From: Sugiyamaella lignohabitans
Taxonomy: Eukaryota; Ascomycota; Dipodascomycetes; Dipodascales; Trichomonascaceae
Assembly (NCBI RefSeq): GCF_001640025.1
Contig: NC_031673.1
Coordinates: 62,001-126,000, forward strand
DNA length: 64,000 nucleotides
Direction of reading: 5' to 3'
Shown here: positions 41,959 to 53,242 of the stretch, piece after piece
Numbering within the stretch: the stretch's first letter is position 1
How the letters are laid out: each line of letters starts with the position of its first letter
Notes under the pieces: model-generated
Told to the model about the DNA's origin: nothing
Database searches by the model: none
Seen by the model: the letters and a program-made list of their open reading frames with translations, nothing else
Position numbers and translations under genes: made by a program

Positions 41959-42381
41959 ATGTCCGCTGCGTCTGCTCCTGGTAAGTGTAATTTGGATTCT
42001 GTTTTAGATTCTGTTACTAGGTTCTAACAATAGTAGGTGTCAGCATGGGTGCTTGGCGTCCCACGCCACCTCAGCGTGGCTCATTCCCCCTGGATCACGA
42101 TAGGGAATGTTCTCATGTGATGCAAGAATATGTTGACTGTTTGAAGATGGTTGGTGGAACAAACGCACCTGGATGCCGGATTCTTGCCAAGAACTATCTC
42201 AAGTGCCGCATGGACAAGTAAGTGATAATTCCCTGGCAATCTGCCAGATGAGTGCTTGAGTTCTCTTACTCTATAATATTACTTTTCTAACACAGTTAGC
42301 GGACTCATGGACAAAGACGAGTGGAAAAATCTCGGTCTTCCTGAAGACGATAAACCCATTGCGCAAACTAAACCCGAATAA
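41959..42381 (+). CDS. COX19: COX19, twin CX9C copper-related assembly factor, three exons
   Basis: Intermembrane-space protein needed for cytochrome c oxidase assembly and mitochondrial copper handling. Exons: 41959-41980, 42037-42217 and 42300-42381; 94 aa. Exon 2 carries [19 protein letters not shown] and the twin CX9C helices [11 protein letters not shown] and [11 protein letters not shown]. Exon 3 completes [19 protein letters not shown], matching yeast Cox19. Intron 1 ends in TAGTAG, so two in-frame acceptors three bases apart are possible (one adds a Val). Intron 2 must use the second AG after the branch (TTAG), because the first gives a stop. All introns use GTAAGT and CTAAC. The genes of this size are missed by simple ORF calling. 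Confidence 0.93.
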
Positions 42382-42436
42382 CAAAGACACGGGCTGTATA
42401 TAATTGATATTTATTTTCTCTGCTCCACATATTATG

Positions 42437-42475
42437 CGCTGGTGACTGGGGCTCTGTCTCAACCCGCTAGCCGTT
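42437..42475 (+). repeat. Decayed GC-rich element after COX19
   Basis: GACTGGGGCTCTGTCTCAACCC and neighbours align with the element's first hairpin and following ACCCC block with several changes. It is in sense orientation 55 nt after the COX19 stop. Probably an old copy. Confidence 0.55.
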
Positions 42476-42556
42476 TTAATTTAAATCAAGATCAAACTTC
42501 GAAACATAGTCCGAAACAAGAAGACAGCAAAGGCTGATTGGCTAACTCGGTCCAAC

Positions 42557-42616
42557 CGACTCGAGCGAAGCGAGAGGAGCAACGGGGTCTGGGGCGGAGC
42601 CACAGCCGCCGGAGGC
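42557..42616 (-). repeat. GC-rich hairpin element, half-copy type A, 35 nt after the COP9 subunit gene
   Basis: Sense orientation to the minus-strand gene that ends at 42652. The first stem has one mismatch (GGAGCCACAGCC). Confidence 0.93.
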
Positions 42617-42651
42617 ATATGACGGCAAATGGAAGGTAACAGTATTAATAC

Positions 42652-44538
42652 CTAGCTCTCTGTCGAATCATCGTTCTCCGAGTCACGTTCCATAGGATCG
42701 TAAGCATCTTCAGATGACGAAGCAGAGCCTGTTGATTCATGGCGTGATCTGTGATTGGAACCTTGGCGCATCCGGGGAGCAGCTTGTCTACGCCGTGCTG
42801 AGGATTTGATGGTACCAGGACCCCTGCGACGACCTGTGCCAGAGGAAATCTGGATCTGGTTCATCGAGTCTGGTCGTCGTCGACCAAACATAGCAGCTTC
42901 TAAACCGGGGATGTTGATTTGACCGCTGCCTCTGGCCGCCAGACCGAACTGAGAAGGAAGACCACCATAACCATCTCCGAGAGATTCTTCGTTAAATTCA
43001 GCGTAAACTGAAGCTAGATGTGGTCTCTTACTGGACAATTTGCTGAGCAGTGACCTGAACTTTCCAGACGCTACGAGATCATACATAGTTGCGTCCAGAT
43101 CTTGGGCAGTATTTATAATAGAATCGATCATCTGCAACATGTGTTGGTTCATATGGGATAACGCTTTAGATGTTGGTTCAGTTGAAATGAGATGTGGTGG
43201 TTTGTCTGCTGCGTCTAAGAGCTTATATTCACCGTCAGTCTGCCCACTTAGAATGAGATTGTTCACGTAGTCATATACAGATTCGTTAATCGAGTTGCTG
43301 ACATTATTAGCACCGGTATCACTGTTGTCATTATCATGACTCTCATTACTATGATCACAATTGCTATCAGTCCTAGTATTCAATGTGAGCTTCCCTTTAT
43401 GCTGCTGCTTCTGACTTGGATTCAAAGGACCCATTCGAGAATCCAGATAGTCGATACTCATGCTAGAAGATACTTTGGTCTGTAACGTCCTGACATAGTC
43501 CCGTTTGTATTTCTCGAAGCATAGTTGAACGAGGTCAAGGTTATCGTCGTTGGCGAATTTATCAGATTGGGTGTTGATGTATTCTTGGATAGCCTCCAGA
43601 CTAGTGGCCATATTCTTATCATGAAAGTTGCCTCTTAGCAGTGTCGATAGAGTATCGTACTCTTCGCAGTGTTTTCTAATCGATTGTACTAGTTCGTCGG
43701 AGATGAGATTCGACAATGATGGCACATGTCCGGAATGCAGAAGTGAAATACAGACCCATTTTGCGTATGAAGCGATCCGTAGATCACACTGAATTCGATT
43801 TAAATCGCTTGATATACGCTCATCTACTGTGGGAACATTCAATACCACAGTTAGGTATTGAGCAGCTTGGAAATACCGTTTCTCGGCTATTAGAACAATT
43901 GACGAATAGTAGTGGAAAAAGAGTACATCAATCTGAGAAATCGGGTAGTCTTTGGCTGGTCTAACATACCTGTTTGTAGGAGCAAGCATATCTTTGGCAA
44001 AAATATATCTCTTTGATATCACAGACCAGTATGCCAAACTGCTGTGGAGTCTGGAGAGCTCGAGTGGTCTCTGATCGCTCTCTCCACGTACTTCATGATT
44101 CAGTTTTCCCACACCTCTTCGTAGTCCAGTAGCAATACCTATGGCATATGGTGGGCTGATATATTCAGAAGACCCTGTGGAGTCTATTCTCTCAAGAAGC
44201 TCTGCCAAAGCGAATCCTGCTAATCGAGCATGATCTGCTCGGAACGACGTCATAAACTGTCGAAACAGCTGTACAAACCGCCAGCTTAGTGATTCATTTT
44301 CCAAAACAGCCCAAAGAGCAAATATCCAAGGAACCGTATAGGTAGATACTGGTGTATTAACGATGGCTTCGATAATTTCTGGTTGGAGTTTCTCAAATCT
44401 TTGTCGGCTGCTCATAAACACAGGCACAACTGTAGAAGCAACAAATGTGAGATCATTTTCCTTGGCACGCAGCTGATTAACCACATCGAGCACGTCACTC
44501 GAGCTGTCCCCTGTCATTTTTTGACCACTCAATGGCAC
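42652..44538 (-). CDS. COP9 signalosome subunit 3-like PCI protein
   Basis: Predicted subunit of the CSN complex, which removes NEDD8 from cullins. The 628-aa protein has an N-terminal helical region and a PCI-like module. Its central part, FFHYYSSIVLIAEKRYFQAA followed by QYLTVVLNVPT and YAKWVCISLLHSGHVPSL, parallels human CSN3 (YYYYGGMIYTGLKNFERAL...). LVQLCFEKYKRDYVRTLQTK matches the start of the PCI winged helix. The C-terminal 250 residues are low complexity (Ser/Arg/Asp-rich) with RGRR-like basic patches. S. cerevisiae has a reduced, divergent CSN. Presence with CAND1 in the same window supports a complete cullin cycle. Confidence 0.75.
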   Translation of the reverse strand: MPLSGQKMTGDSSSDVLDVVNQLRAKENDLTFVASTVVPVFMSSRQRFEKLQPEIIEAIVNTPVSTYTVPWIFALWAVLENESLSWRFVQLFRQFMTSFRADHARLAGFALAELLERIDSTGSSEYISPPYAIGIATGLRRGVGKLNHEVRGESDQRPLELSRLHSSLAYWSVISKRYIFAKDMLAPTNRYVRPAKDYPISQIDVLFFHYYSSIVLIAEKRYFQAAQYLTVVLNVPTVDERISSDLNRIQCDLRIASYAKWVCISLLHSGHVPSLSNLISDELVQSIRKHCEEYDTLSTLLRGNFHDKNMATSLEAIQEYINTQSDKFANDDNLDLVQLCFEKYKRDYVRTLQTKVSSSMSIDYLDSRMGPLNPSQKQQHKGKLTLNTRTDSNCDHSNESHDNDNSDTGANNVSNSINESVYDYVNNLILSGQTDGEYKLLDAADKPPHLISTEPTSKALSHMNQHMLQMIDSIINTAQDLDATMYDLVASGKFRSLLSKLSSKRPHLASVYAEFNEESLGDGYGGLPSQFGLAARGSGQINIPGLEAAMFGRRRPDSMNQIQISSGTGRRRGPGTIKSSARRRQAAPRMRQGSNHRSRHESTGSASSSEDAYDPMERDSENDDSTES

Positions 44539-45474
44539 CGTATTCTTCTGACCAGCAAATAATTAAATTCATCAACATCAACAAGTTCATATTCCTATTA
44601 ATGGTGGGTGTGCCGCTGGCGCGCTTAATTTGCATGAAGTTATGGAGTGGATAATCACTAACCACACAACGATCTACTCTACACTATCATCTGTTGATAT
44701 ATTGATAATCAACGCAGTTCCGGTCCGGCCATGTATTGGTGGGTGAATGGTTTTAACTTTCACGTCAAGGACGCCGAACAGCTATGTCGCTGCGGCAAGT
44801 AGTGTATATCTCTTATATCATGAACGAGTCTTCACTCGTACAATAGGCACGAAAAGACCTAGGTGACAAACTCCCCAGCTTCAATAACCATAGAGTATTT
44901 GGAACTAAACAAGGGATTAAACATGTCACGCAATATCTATCAGCCTGGCTGAAGATCAAGGATAATGCACGGTTGAGTTAAAGAGTGATTATTTGGCGGT
45001 ATTTCTCAGATGTTTACCAACTCCCAAAGTACGAGTTCTCGGGATAATTCATTCAATTCGACAGCAAACAAATGATAATATTAAAGAATGTGATAGTAAA
45101 AATGTACTAGTATCGCTGGTTTAAGCCTACACAAGACAATAAATGAATATCGAACCATCAGACATCTGCTAGAAATGTTAGAAGTTTTATATCACAGTCA
45201 AAAGCTTCATATAATTGAAGAATCAAAAGTAGAGGGAACCGAAAGTGTCAAGATCAGTCCTATCTCATCTGCTACACTTTTATTTAGTATAAATTAAGAT
45301 ACATAGCAACAACGAGTCTTATCTCACAGCTTAAGACGAGATTTTTGTTTTGACTGGCCCAACCCAAAGGCCAAATTTTCAACAAATGGTTTCTGCATAG
45401 ATTAAGCTAGCATTCCGTCCTAATTTGATATAAGCTTTGCATATACATGCTGCTAAACCGTTGATCCTAACTAT

Positions 45475-45494
45475 CATGCATAAATTTATGCATG
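45475..45494. repeat. 20-bp perfect palindrome
   Basis: CATGCATAAATTTATGCATG is fully self-complementary with no spacer. It may be a dimeric protein-binding site or chance in AT-rich DNA. Confidence 0.6.
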
Positions 45495-46088
45495 TATCAT
45501 AGCACCATGGCACTATGGAGAGCTCCACCAGCTAATCATTTGAAAGAATACTTTCTATTTCACTTACCTTTAGTTAACCATTAAACATCAGGCAGATTCG
45601 ATTCTGCTTCGCAATGCCAAGACCTCTCCTCCTTGGCTCAACCTCTCGTTTCTCTTAAATACTTGTCTAAAGCCGGACGAAGGGTTCAGAATGAAGAAAC
45701 AGAGTTTCAGAGGCAACGGGTGGAATATTTTTTACCATGTACATCTAAAAATTTCTGGGATGCTTACAAGGGGCTGTGACTAACTTATAAAGCAGAAAAA
45801 CAAAGAAAAAAACAAGAAACAGACATACTGGACTGTTTCAAGTGTTAGAATGGAAGGAGCCTCCTGATAAGAGGAAAGATCACACGCGACCAATTGAGCG
45901 AAAAAGATAAAGATTTAATATCATCTGGCTGATAAGGCTAATATTCAATTCCGAAAACTTATATGGACCTGAAACAAATATTTATTGGCTGGAGATAACA
46001 AAATTAGCCGCTTCTGACCCATCCAGAGCCACTCTCAAACACATTCACATCAAACTCCGAAATTTTTCAACTCCGATACCCCGATGCT

Positions 46089-46151
46089 GGACTCGAACGA
46101 AGCGAGAGGAGTCAAGGGGTCTGTGGCAGATCCCCAGCCCGCCGGGAGGCA
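46089..46151 (-). repeat. Decayed GC-rich element, type A, upstream of PRO2
   Basis: Recognisable ACTCGAACGAAGCGAGAGGA and CCCAGCCCGCCGGGAGGCA blocks with inserted bases and substitutions that break hairpin 1. An old copy. Confidence 0.85.
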
Positions 46152-46227
46152 TTCAGACCGCCTGAAGTTAGTCCCTGCAGAAACCTGCATGCATGAGCCA
46201 TAGAAAAAAATAACCGCGCACGCAGTG

Positions 46228-46238
46228 CACGTGACTCA
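46228..46238. promoter_or_regulatory. Overlapping CACGTG and Gcn4 (TGACTCA) sites upstream of PRO2
   Basis: CACGTG (46228-46233) overlaps a perfect TGACTCA (46232-46238) about 180 bp before the PRO2 ATG. Gcn4 control of amino-acid biosynthesis genes is general in yeasts; the site fits the gene's role. Confidence 0.65.
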
Positions 46239-46418
46239 CATGGAAAGAAGCCGAAGGAGCATTGCGTCATTTGAAATTTCAGATTAGGAGTATTTAAGCA
46301 GAGCTCTTGCTTAGCAGCATAATCAGTCAGTCAGCTCGTCGGAGAACATCAAAGGTTCATTGCACCGGTCCAACCGCCAAAAATTTAAAAACAAAAACAA
46401 AAAAAGACACCACACAAA

Positions 46419-47786
46419 ATGGCAGAGAATCTTGCCAAATCTGCTCGCAAGGCGTCTAATATCCTAAAGACGTTGTCAAATGATAAGAGGACGTCGGCTC
46501 TAAAAGTGATTCATGATTCGTTGCGCGATTCCAAAGATGAAATCATCGAGGCAAATAAGCTAGACTTGAAACTGGCGGAAGAAGCTGATTTGCCAGATTC
46601 GTTGATCCGTCGATTGGATCTTGCCAAGGGCGATAAATATGATTCTATGTTACAAGGAATTCTTGATGTTGCTGCTTTAGAAGACCCCGTCGGTCGGATC
46701 TCGCTGTCTCGTCATTTGGATGATGGTCTTGATTTGTACAGAGTATCGTGTCCAGTTGGAGTTCTTTTGGTTATTTTTGAAGCTCGTCCTGAAGTTATCG
46801 CTAATATCACGGCCTTGGCCATCAAGTCTGGTAATGCCGCTATTCTCAAAGGTGGTAAAGAGTCACTTCATACATTTTCAGCCATGGCTACTGCAGTTAA
46901 GAAAGCTCTGGCTAAAACAAGCATTCCTCCCGATGCTATTCATTTGGTCAGTACTCGTGAACAGGTTGGTGAGCTGCTACACCAGGATAAATATATAGAT
47001 CTTGTGATTCCTCGAGGCAGTAATGAGCTGGTTCGTCAGATCAAGGCCAGTACGCGGATTGCTGTATTAGGACACGCTGACGGAATCTGTTCGATTTACG
47101 TACACGATGATGCTGATGGTGAGATGGCTGGCAAAATCATTGTCGACTCGAAAGTGAACTATCCTGCTGGTTGTAATGCTGTTGAGACCGTACTCATCAA
47201 CAAGAACCTTCTATCGACCAGCAACCCAGCTGGACAGGCCAAGGTCACCTCTATTATAGAACAACTAGTGGATGCCAAAGTCAAGGTGAAAATCGCTCCA
47301 GAAATCGAGGCCTTTTTGACCTCTGGAGACAACTCGTCGCCCTCTACAATTGCTATCCCATGTCCTCAAATCGAGCCTGCCACCGAAGCCGACTTTGATC
47401 GCGAGTTCCTTTCTCTGACCATTGCCATCAAATCAATAACTGATATCGACGAGGCAATCGCACATATCAACGAGCACGGATCGCACCATACCGATGCCAT
47501 CATCACTGCCTCCAAGGATAAGGCCGAGAAGTTCTTGAAGGGAGTTGATTCTGCTGGTGTCTTCTGGAACGCCAGTACACGATTCGCCGACGGATTCCGA
47601 TTCGGTTTCGGCACCGAAGTCGGCGTCTCGACCAACAAACTGCATGCCAGAGGCCCCGTTGGCCTCGAGGGCCTCATGTCCTACCAATACCAGATCAAGG
47701 GCTCAGGCCAAATCGTCGGCGACTACGCGGGCTCCGGTGGCTCAAAACGCTATCTCCACCAGGACTTCACTGTAGATAACAATTAA
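46419..47786 (+). CDS. PRO2: Gamma-glutamyl phosphate reductase
   Basis: Second enzyme of proline biosynthesis: reduces gamma-glutamyl phosphate to glutamate semialdehyde with NADPH in the cytosol. 455 aa (S. cerevisiae Pro2 is 456). Landmarks: PVGVLLVIFEARPEV, ILKGGKES, and the catalytic cysteine in VNYPAGCNAVETVLIN (Cys252). The C-terminal half includes SAGVFWNASTRFADGFRFGF and GLMSYQYQIKGSGQ. Intronless. A Gcn4 site lies upstream and a hairpin element pair 25 nt after the stop. Confidence 0.97.
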   Translation: MAENLAKSARKASNILKTLSNDKRTSALKVIHDSLRDSKDEIIEANKLDLKLAEEADLPDSLIRRLDLAKGDKYDSMLQGILDVAALEDPVGRISLSRHLDDGLDLYRVSCPVGVLLVIFEARPEVIANITALAIKSGNAAILKGGKESLHTFSAMATAVKKALAKTSIPPDAIHLVSTREQVGELLHQDKYIDLVIPRGSNELVRQIKASTRIAVLGHADGICSIYVHDDADGEMAGKIIVDSKVNYPAGCNAVETVLINKNLLSTSNPAGQAKVTSIIEQLVDAKVKVKIAPEIEAFLTSGDNSSPSTIAIPCPQIEPATEADFDREFLSLTIAIKSITDIDEAIAHINEHGSHHTDAIITASKDKAEKFLKGVDSAGVFWNASTRFADGFRFGFGTEVGVSTNKLHARGPVGLEGLMSYQYQIKGSGQIVGDYAGSGGSKRYLHQDFTVDNN

Positions 47787-47811
47787 TCACTTTTTTGATA
47801 AGGTGACTCTG

Positions 47812-47920
47812 TGCCTCCGGCGGCTGGGGCTCCGCCCCAGACCCCACTGCTCCTCTTGCTCCGCTCGAGTCGTTGCAGGAGCAACCAAGGTCTGGGGCGG
47901 AGCCCCAGCCGCCGGAGGCA
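47812..47920. repeat. Composite GC-rich element between PRO2 and DRS2, one half truncated
   Basis: A plus type A half (47812-47872) abuts a minus half (47875-47920) that lacks the left arm of its second hairpin. It sits between convergent genes, 25 nt after the PRO2 stop and 52 nt after the DRS2 stop. Confidence 0.93.
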
Positions 47921-47972
47921 TGTGTCAGTGTAACAGGGGGCTAATGAGTTTATGAGAATGCTAAAATTACAT

Positions 47973-50900
47973 CTACTGCTGTCGTGCAGGCTTCATCTCG
48001 CCATATTGGCCACGCGATTGGGTGGTATCGTAGGCTCGGACTACACGTGTAGCCTGTCCAGCGCCTTCGTCGGCCTGCGAAAAGGCGAAACCTCTTTGTT
48101 TGCGCATACGTTGCACCTGGCGCACTTTTCGGATGGCTTTCTGGAACTGCTCCATACGGGGCCGGTAGTCGGCAATGTTGTACTTCTGAATTTCTTGCAC
48201 ATGGTGGTACGACTCGGGTTTGTACATGCGTTTATAGTATTTCCAGGCAAAATCTCGGATCAAACACAGGCATGGGAGAATGAGAATTGTCGCCCAGAAC
48301 ACCAGGGTTGGATACAAGTGGGGCAGAACTCCTCGGTATTCGTCTGAAACATTGACCAGAGGGGCAATGGTGGCATATGCAGGGAAGAATCCCAGCCAGA
48401 TGAAGAATGAACCGGGAATCGCGATAACTGTGTACTTGTTCCACATGTTCGTGACCAAAGCAGCCTTAGCAAGTGTTGTCAGTACACAAGCTGTGAATAA
48501 AGCAGTACCCCAAGTCCAATGGTCTGCAATGAGACCATTAGAAAGCACTTGGCCGTATCGATATGCGTACACAGAACCAATGTAGAGAATAATTGAGTGG
48601 TAGAATCCATTCAATACCCATTCCCAGAAATGACGAACGTTCAAGAAAGCACTGCGTTGACCCAGTTGATAAAGTTGAGGATACCGATCTAGAAGACGTG
48701 CTGAAATGAACTGGTCAAAGATACCCAATATAAAAGGTGGGAGAACTGTACACAGAACGTTGTAAAAGGTAATGGTCCATGATTCGTAAATAGACTGACC
48801 CGAAAAGCCATTGGCAAAGACATACCAGAACTGAGTCATATACAGAGCGATATTTTTGTAGAAAGAGTACAGAATGGCTCTACTCAATCGATGATAACTC
48901 CAAGATCCATGTACTAGCAGCAGCTTTCGGAGATACTTGAATTGGCCAATAGAAACATCAGCACTTCTTGCTGCTTGCATACCTTCCATACCACTGATAC
49001 CAACACCAACGTGAGCAGCTTGAATCATACTGACATCATTAGCACCATCTCCAATAGCAAGTAGTAATGATTTCATATGACGTTTGACAAGCTTCACAAC
49101 TAATGCCTTTTGTAATGGTGACACACGACAACAAATGACTGCTTTGCAAATGACAGCTAGGTCTAAAAAGTCTTTTTCCAGTGATGGTTCCAAAGCGAAA
49201 CCAAGAGACTTTCCATCAATTACAAGTGCAAGAGTATCGTACTCGGCACTACTAACTTGATTGCCACGAATAGCAGCAACCTTTTTGGCAATGTTATCTC
49301 GAACCGCCTCATAATTTTCTTCATTGATAATCAGCAGGTTCATATCCTCACTAAGAAGCTTACAACTCATACCAATGTTGATAGCTGTCTCTTGTCTATC
49401 ACCGGTGAGGACCCAGATTTTGATGCCAGCGTCTTGTAAGGTGTGAATAGTCTCAGGAACACCTTCCTGTAATTTATCTTCAATGGCAGTTGCACCAAGC
49501 AAAAACAAATCACGTTCTATAAGCTCGGCAGCATCATCCAGTTTCTGGGCACGATTGTCCATCGAAGTAGCAGCTTCGTCAAAGATGCGAGCCCACTCTT
49601 GATACTCATCATCAGGCACAACTCTCATAGCCAAACACAAAGTTCGCAATCCTTCACCAGCAAACTCTTCCAAATGGGCCATTGTATCAGTTACAAAAGG
49701 ATTTTCAGGCGCTAGACGCTCGAGAATCACTGTATCAGCACCTTTACAGTACAATCGGATCTTACCGTCGGGACATCTGAAAATAGTTGACATTCTCTTT
49801 CTAGTGGAATTGAACTCACAGATATTCAACAGTTCATATTCATAGTCCTGACCACGAATGTCTACAGTGATGAACTTGGGACGACGAATTGTGAACTTGA
49901 ATCCGACACTGGCTGCACCTTCGACAAGAGCACCTTCATCAGGGGAAGCAGCCTGATACTTGATCTTACCATTATCCTTGAGTTCAGGAATAACCGTGTG
50001 ACACGAGGCAAGCAGTGTGAAAAACTCCTGAACCACTTGTCCAAGCTCGGGCTCGTCCATATCCTCAATCATGGCATCAAAGCTTCTGAAACCAACCTCC
50101 ACGCCATCCACAACAGTAAGTTTCCTATCTTCGGGAATCTCACTAGCATACGAACGACCAGCAATCGAGCAGCTCTTGAACTCCATGATATTTCGCGTCA
50201 ACGTTCCAGTCTTGTCTGAGAAGATATACTCGATCTGGCCCAGTTCTTCGACCAAACTGGAAGTCCGACATACTGCAGGAGTATCTGTGTCCTTATAATA
50301 CATATCCAAGTCTGAACTGATTAAATACGCCTGGTAGAACTTGATAATTTCCACAGTAACGAACAAACTAGTCTGTTAGTCTCCCCTACTCCGTGAGGGT
50401 GAGTAATCTCCTGCGAAGCAGGAGCCACGGGGTCTGGGGCGGAGCCCCAGCCGCCGGAGGCATAACGGCAAAGTACTTACCTAATCGGCACGAGATTTGA
50501 AAAGAGAACCCAATATGTGAGCAGGTCTTGGAAAAACTGCTTGACAAGACTGGTGCCCTCGAGTTGGAGGTACCACATGGTAGAAGCGGTGACTTTGATT
50601 TTGATGACATTGCCCATGGACGATACAATAGCCAGAATGAGCAGGATCGAGAACAGGAAGATGATTTGAAGGTTGATCATGTGCTCGACGGCAGTACGTT
50701 TGATAGGAGCGGCAGTGGCATTACGCATGAGCTTTGTTTCGTGACCCGTGAAAACGACTACTCCGTGGATCCAGGGAGTATTTCGTAAAGTGGCTCCACG
50801 GAGAAGAAGTTGGTCAGGTGCCAGAGCCATCTTGTCTTGTCCCGTTAGTTCTAGCGTCGCTTCATATGTGTATAGACTGCTATTGGGTTGTTCAGAAAGA

Positions 50901-52270
50901 ATGCGACCTCGAAGTCGAGATAAGTCTTGTGTCGACACCAAGGTTGAAGTCTCAACACGAGACTGTTTAATTTTCAGATTGGTTTCTCCGTCCAAATTGG
51001 CAGTCTCGATATAACACAGACCTTCGGGTTCAGACGAGGCCAGTAACAGAATATCGGCAGGAAACGGTTCCTCAGATTTGATTCGCACGATATCGCCAAC
51101 GGACAATTTCACCCATCGACGGGTCTCGAACTCGCCATTGGTATTGAGAACCTCGACTTTGGAATTGTTGAGTTCTTTATCGGCATTAGACCGCTTGACG
51201 TCCTCGACAAGCTCCTTAAAAGCTGACACTAATAGCACCACTGCCAGGGTACCAATGGTGGTATATCTATTAGTAGGTGTAACATTGGGCACTTGTTGGA
51301 TAAGTGCAGTACACAGGAAAAACAGATTCGCATACTTGGAAAACTGTTCAAATAAGAATTTTGGAATGAAGGTGAATGCATTGTATTTTGTAGTGGAAAT
51401 GTGGTTTCCTTTGTAGCCCAGTTGGTTTGCCGCTGGATCGTTTAATGTGACGATTCGGGGACCCAGAGAAGATGCATCGGGCATCTTCTTACCGAGAAGT
51501 TTATAATAGAATTTTCGAATATCATAGTCATTAGCTGTCTCAGTACGGTCTTCATTAGCACCTCTACCACCAGATCCAGACCCGCCAGCGCCACCACTGA
51601 AACCAACCCGGGACCCGGATCCAATACCCGTAGCAGCACCTGAACCACCTCTTCCAGCACCACCTGCTGTAGCATGCTCAGTTAAAGGTAGATCCATCTC
51701 TGTATAAGCTGGATTCAACCCCAGTTTAGATCGAACATTAGAATAGAAGCCAGAGATGCCGCCCTTGGCTCCGTAATGCTTACCAGTGGCTTGATGAGTT
51801 AAACCAATAGTATCGTGACGTCCGGACCCAGAACCGATTCCCGATCCTGAATCCATGATAAAATCGTCCTGATCATGGCCCGAAACAATGCCAGTGCCGT
51901 CCAAATATGGATTACTGGCATTATTATATGGTGAATCGTAATAAGGAGAAGAGTCTACTGGAGTCAAATAATCCCAATCACCTGGGTTAGATGATGTCTG
52001 TTGAATGCCGCCATTCGACGCTGAAATGCCATTTCGCGTACCACCATTTCCTGTTGTATTCGTATGATAACTGTCTCCATTGAACAAATCCAGATCCTCG
52101 TCATGACCCGCTAACGGTGCAGATGTCGATGTGTGACCAATTTGAGTAGTCGATGCATTTCTGCTGTCAAAAGGGTTTTCAGGCTCAGGATCCGGTACTG
52201 AAGGATGGTCTATTAAAGAGAACTCATCAGGAATATTGCCCGCCTGGCCTCGACCATGATAATTCGCCAT
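47973..52270 (-). CDS. DRS2: DRS2-type P4-ATPase phospholipid flippase, two exons
   Basis: Flips aminophospholipids to the cytosolic leaflet of Golgi/endosomal membranes, normally with a Cdc50 partner. Exon 1 is 52270-50481, exon 2 is 50367-47973; 1394 aa (yeast Drs2 1355). Joining gives LFSNLVPISLFVTVEIIKFY, the conserved fourth membrane segment region with the PISL motif. Other landmarks: NLDGETNLKIKQS in the actuator domain, phosphorylation motif DKTGTLTRN (Asp648), GDGANDVSMIQAAHVGVGIS, and ten predicted membrane segments. A Gly/Asn/Ser-rich cytosolic N-terminus of about 250 residues precedes the core. The intron (50368-50480, 113 nt) has GTAAGT, GACTAAC and an element filling half of it. 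Confidence 0.95.
50408..50462 (-). repeat. GC-rich hairpin element, half-copy type B, in the DRS2 intron
   Basis: Sense orientation to DRS2, starting 18 nt after the donor. All stems intact, loop GGA on the plus strand. Confidence 0.95.
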
Positions 52271-53242
52271 AGCTGACTGATGCCCACACCGAGGTTATAC
52301 GACTTTTGCGAGCTTCGAAATCGAAGAGCCACGCTCGCTAGATAATCAGGCTGTCCAAGATTGCTAAGAATTGAACTCAACACCCCTGTAAACTCAATTG
52401 ATTAGAATTCAAATGCCGATAACGATGCTAATGTCAATACTGAAGCTTCTAGTACGAGTAATCAGATACGAGTACCAGTAGTACCAGAAATAGAAACAGG
52501 CCTCTGCAGTTGATGTCCAATATCCAAGTCCACCCGCGAACCAAATTCTTAATCAATTCTGGAAATCACGTTCGCTGTGTTGTCAGTCGTCAACCGGAAA
52601 AACTCTGATGCCCTGAATATCACCTGCCAACGAAAAATAAAGTCTGTAACAAGCTCGCTGGTTCACGTCATTCACGTATGCACCAAGCAGACCAAATCAA
52701 CACCCCTGCCGCTCGCTCGCTTCTTCGTTATCACTGCCACTATCACCACAGCCACCGTGTTCAGGGGCCACGCGCGCTCGCGCTTACGTGTTCTCAGGGG
52801 GTGGGGGCCTGCCTCCGGCGGCTGGGGCTCTGCCCCAGACCCCGTGGCTCCTCTCGCTCCGCTCGAGTCGGGTTTGGGGGGTCCCAGATGGATTCTGATA
52901 CTCGAGAGACTGGACTCAGAGGGCTTCAGATGAGAATTGGATTGGAGAGAGCGGTCCAGGGGGCTTGGAATATGGCTCCTGTTGGGCTTAGAGGCGTGTC
53001 GGCATGTTAGCTGCATATATGTTTATAGGCGGCACATTTTAATTTTGTTAAGTTTTTAAAATGTATTTCCGTAATAGGAAATATACCGTCACAGAACGGG
53101 CAAACCGTGCCACTCAAAAATATTTCAGTTAACCTGCAACCCACTCACAGCTATGCAGAGAAGGTAGTGTGAAGTGTGCTCGAGCTGACTTGATACATTT
53201 ACACTACTACACAGAGTCAAATCACAACAAAAATATATCAAA
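52271..53242. other. Divergent promoter region, DRS2 and RPL43
   Basis: 972 bp with one hairpin element (52810-52870). The right part is the RPL43 promoter and leader. ORFs crossing the element are not real. Confidence 0.6.
52810..52870 (+). repeat. GC-rich hairpin element, half-copy type A
   Basis: Plus orientation, loop TCT, CTCGCTCCGCTCGAG variant. About 430 bp upstream of RPL43. Confidence 0.95.

Larger units (their letters stand above)
44539..46418. other. Intergenic region of 1.9 kb between the COP9 subunit and PRO2
   Basis: AT-rich with no supported gene. It holds a 20-bp perfect palindrome (45475-45494), a decayed hairpin element (46089-46151) and the PRO2 promoter with overlapping CACGTG and Gcn4 sites. 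Confidence 0.55.
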
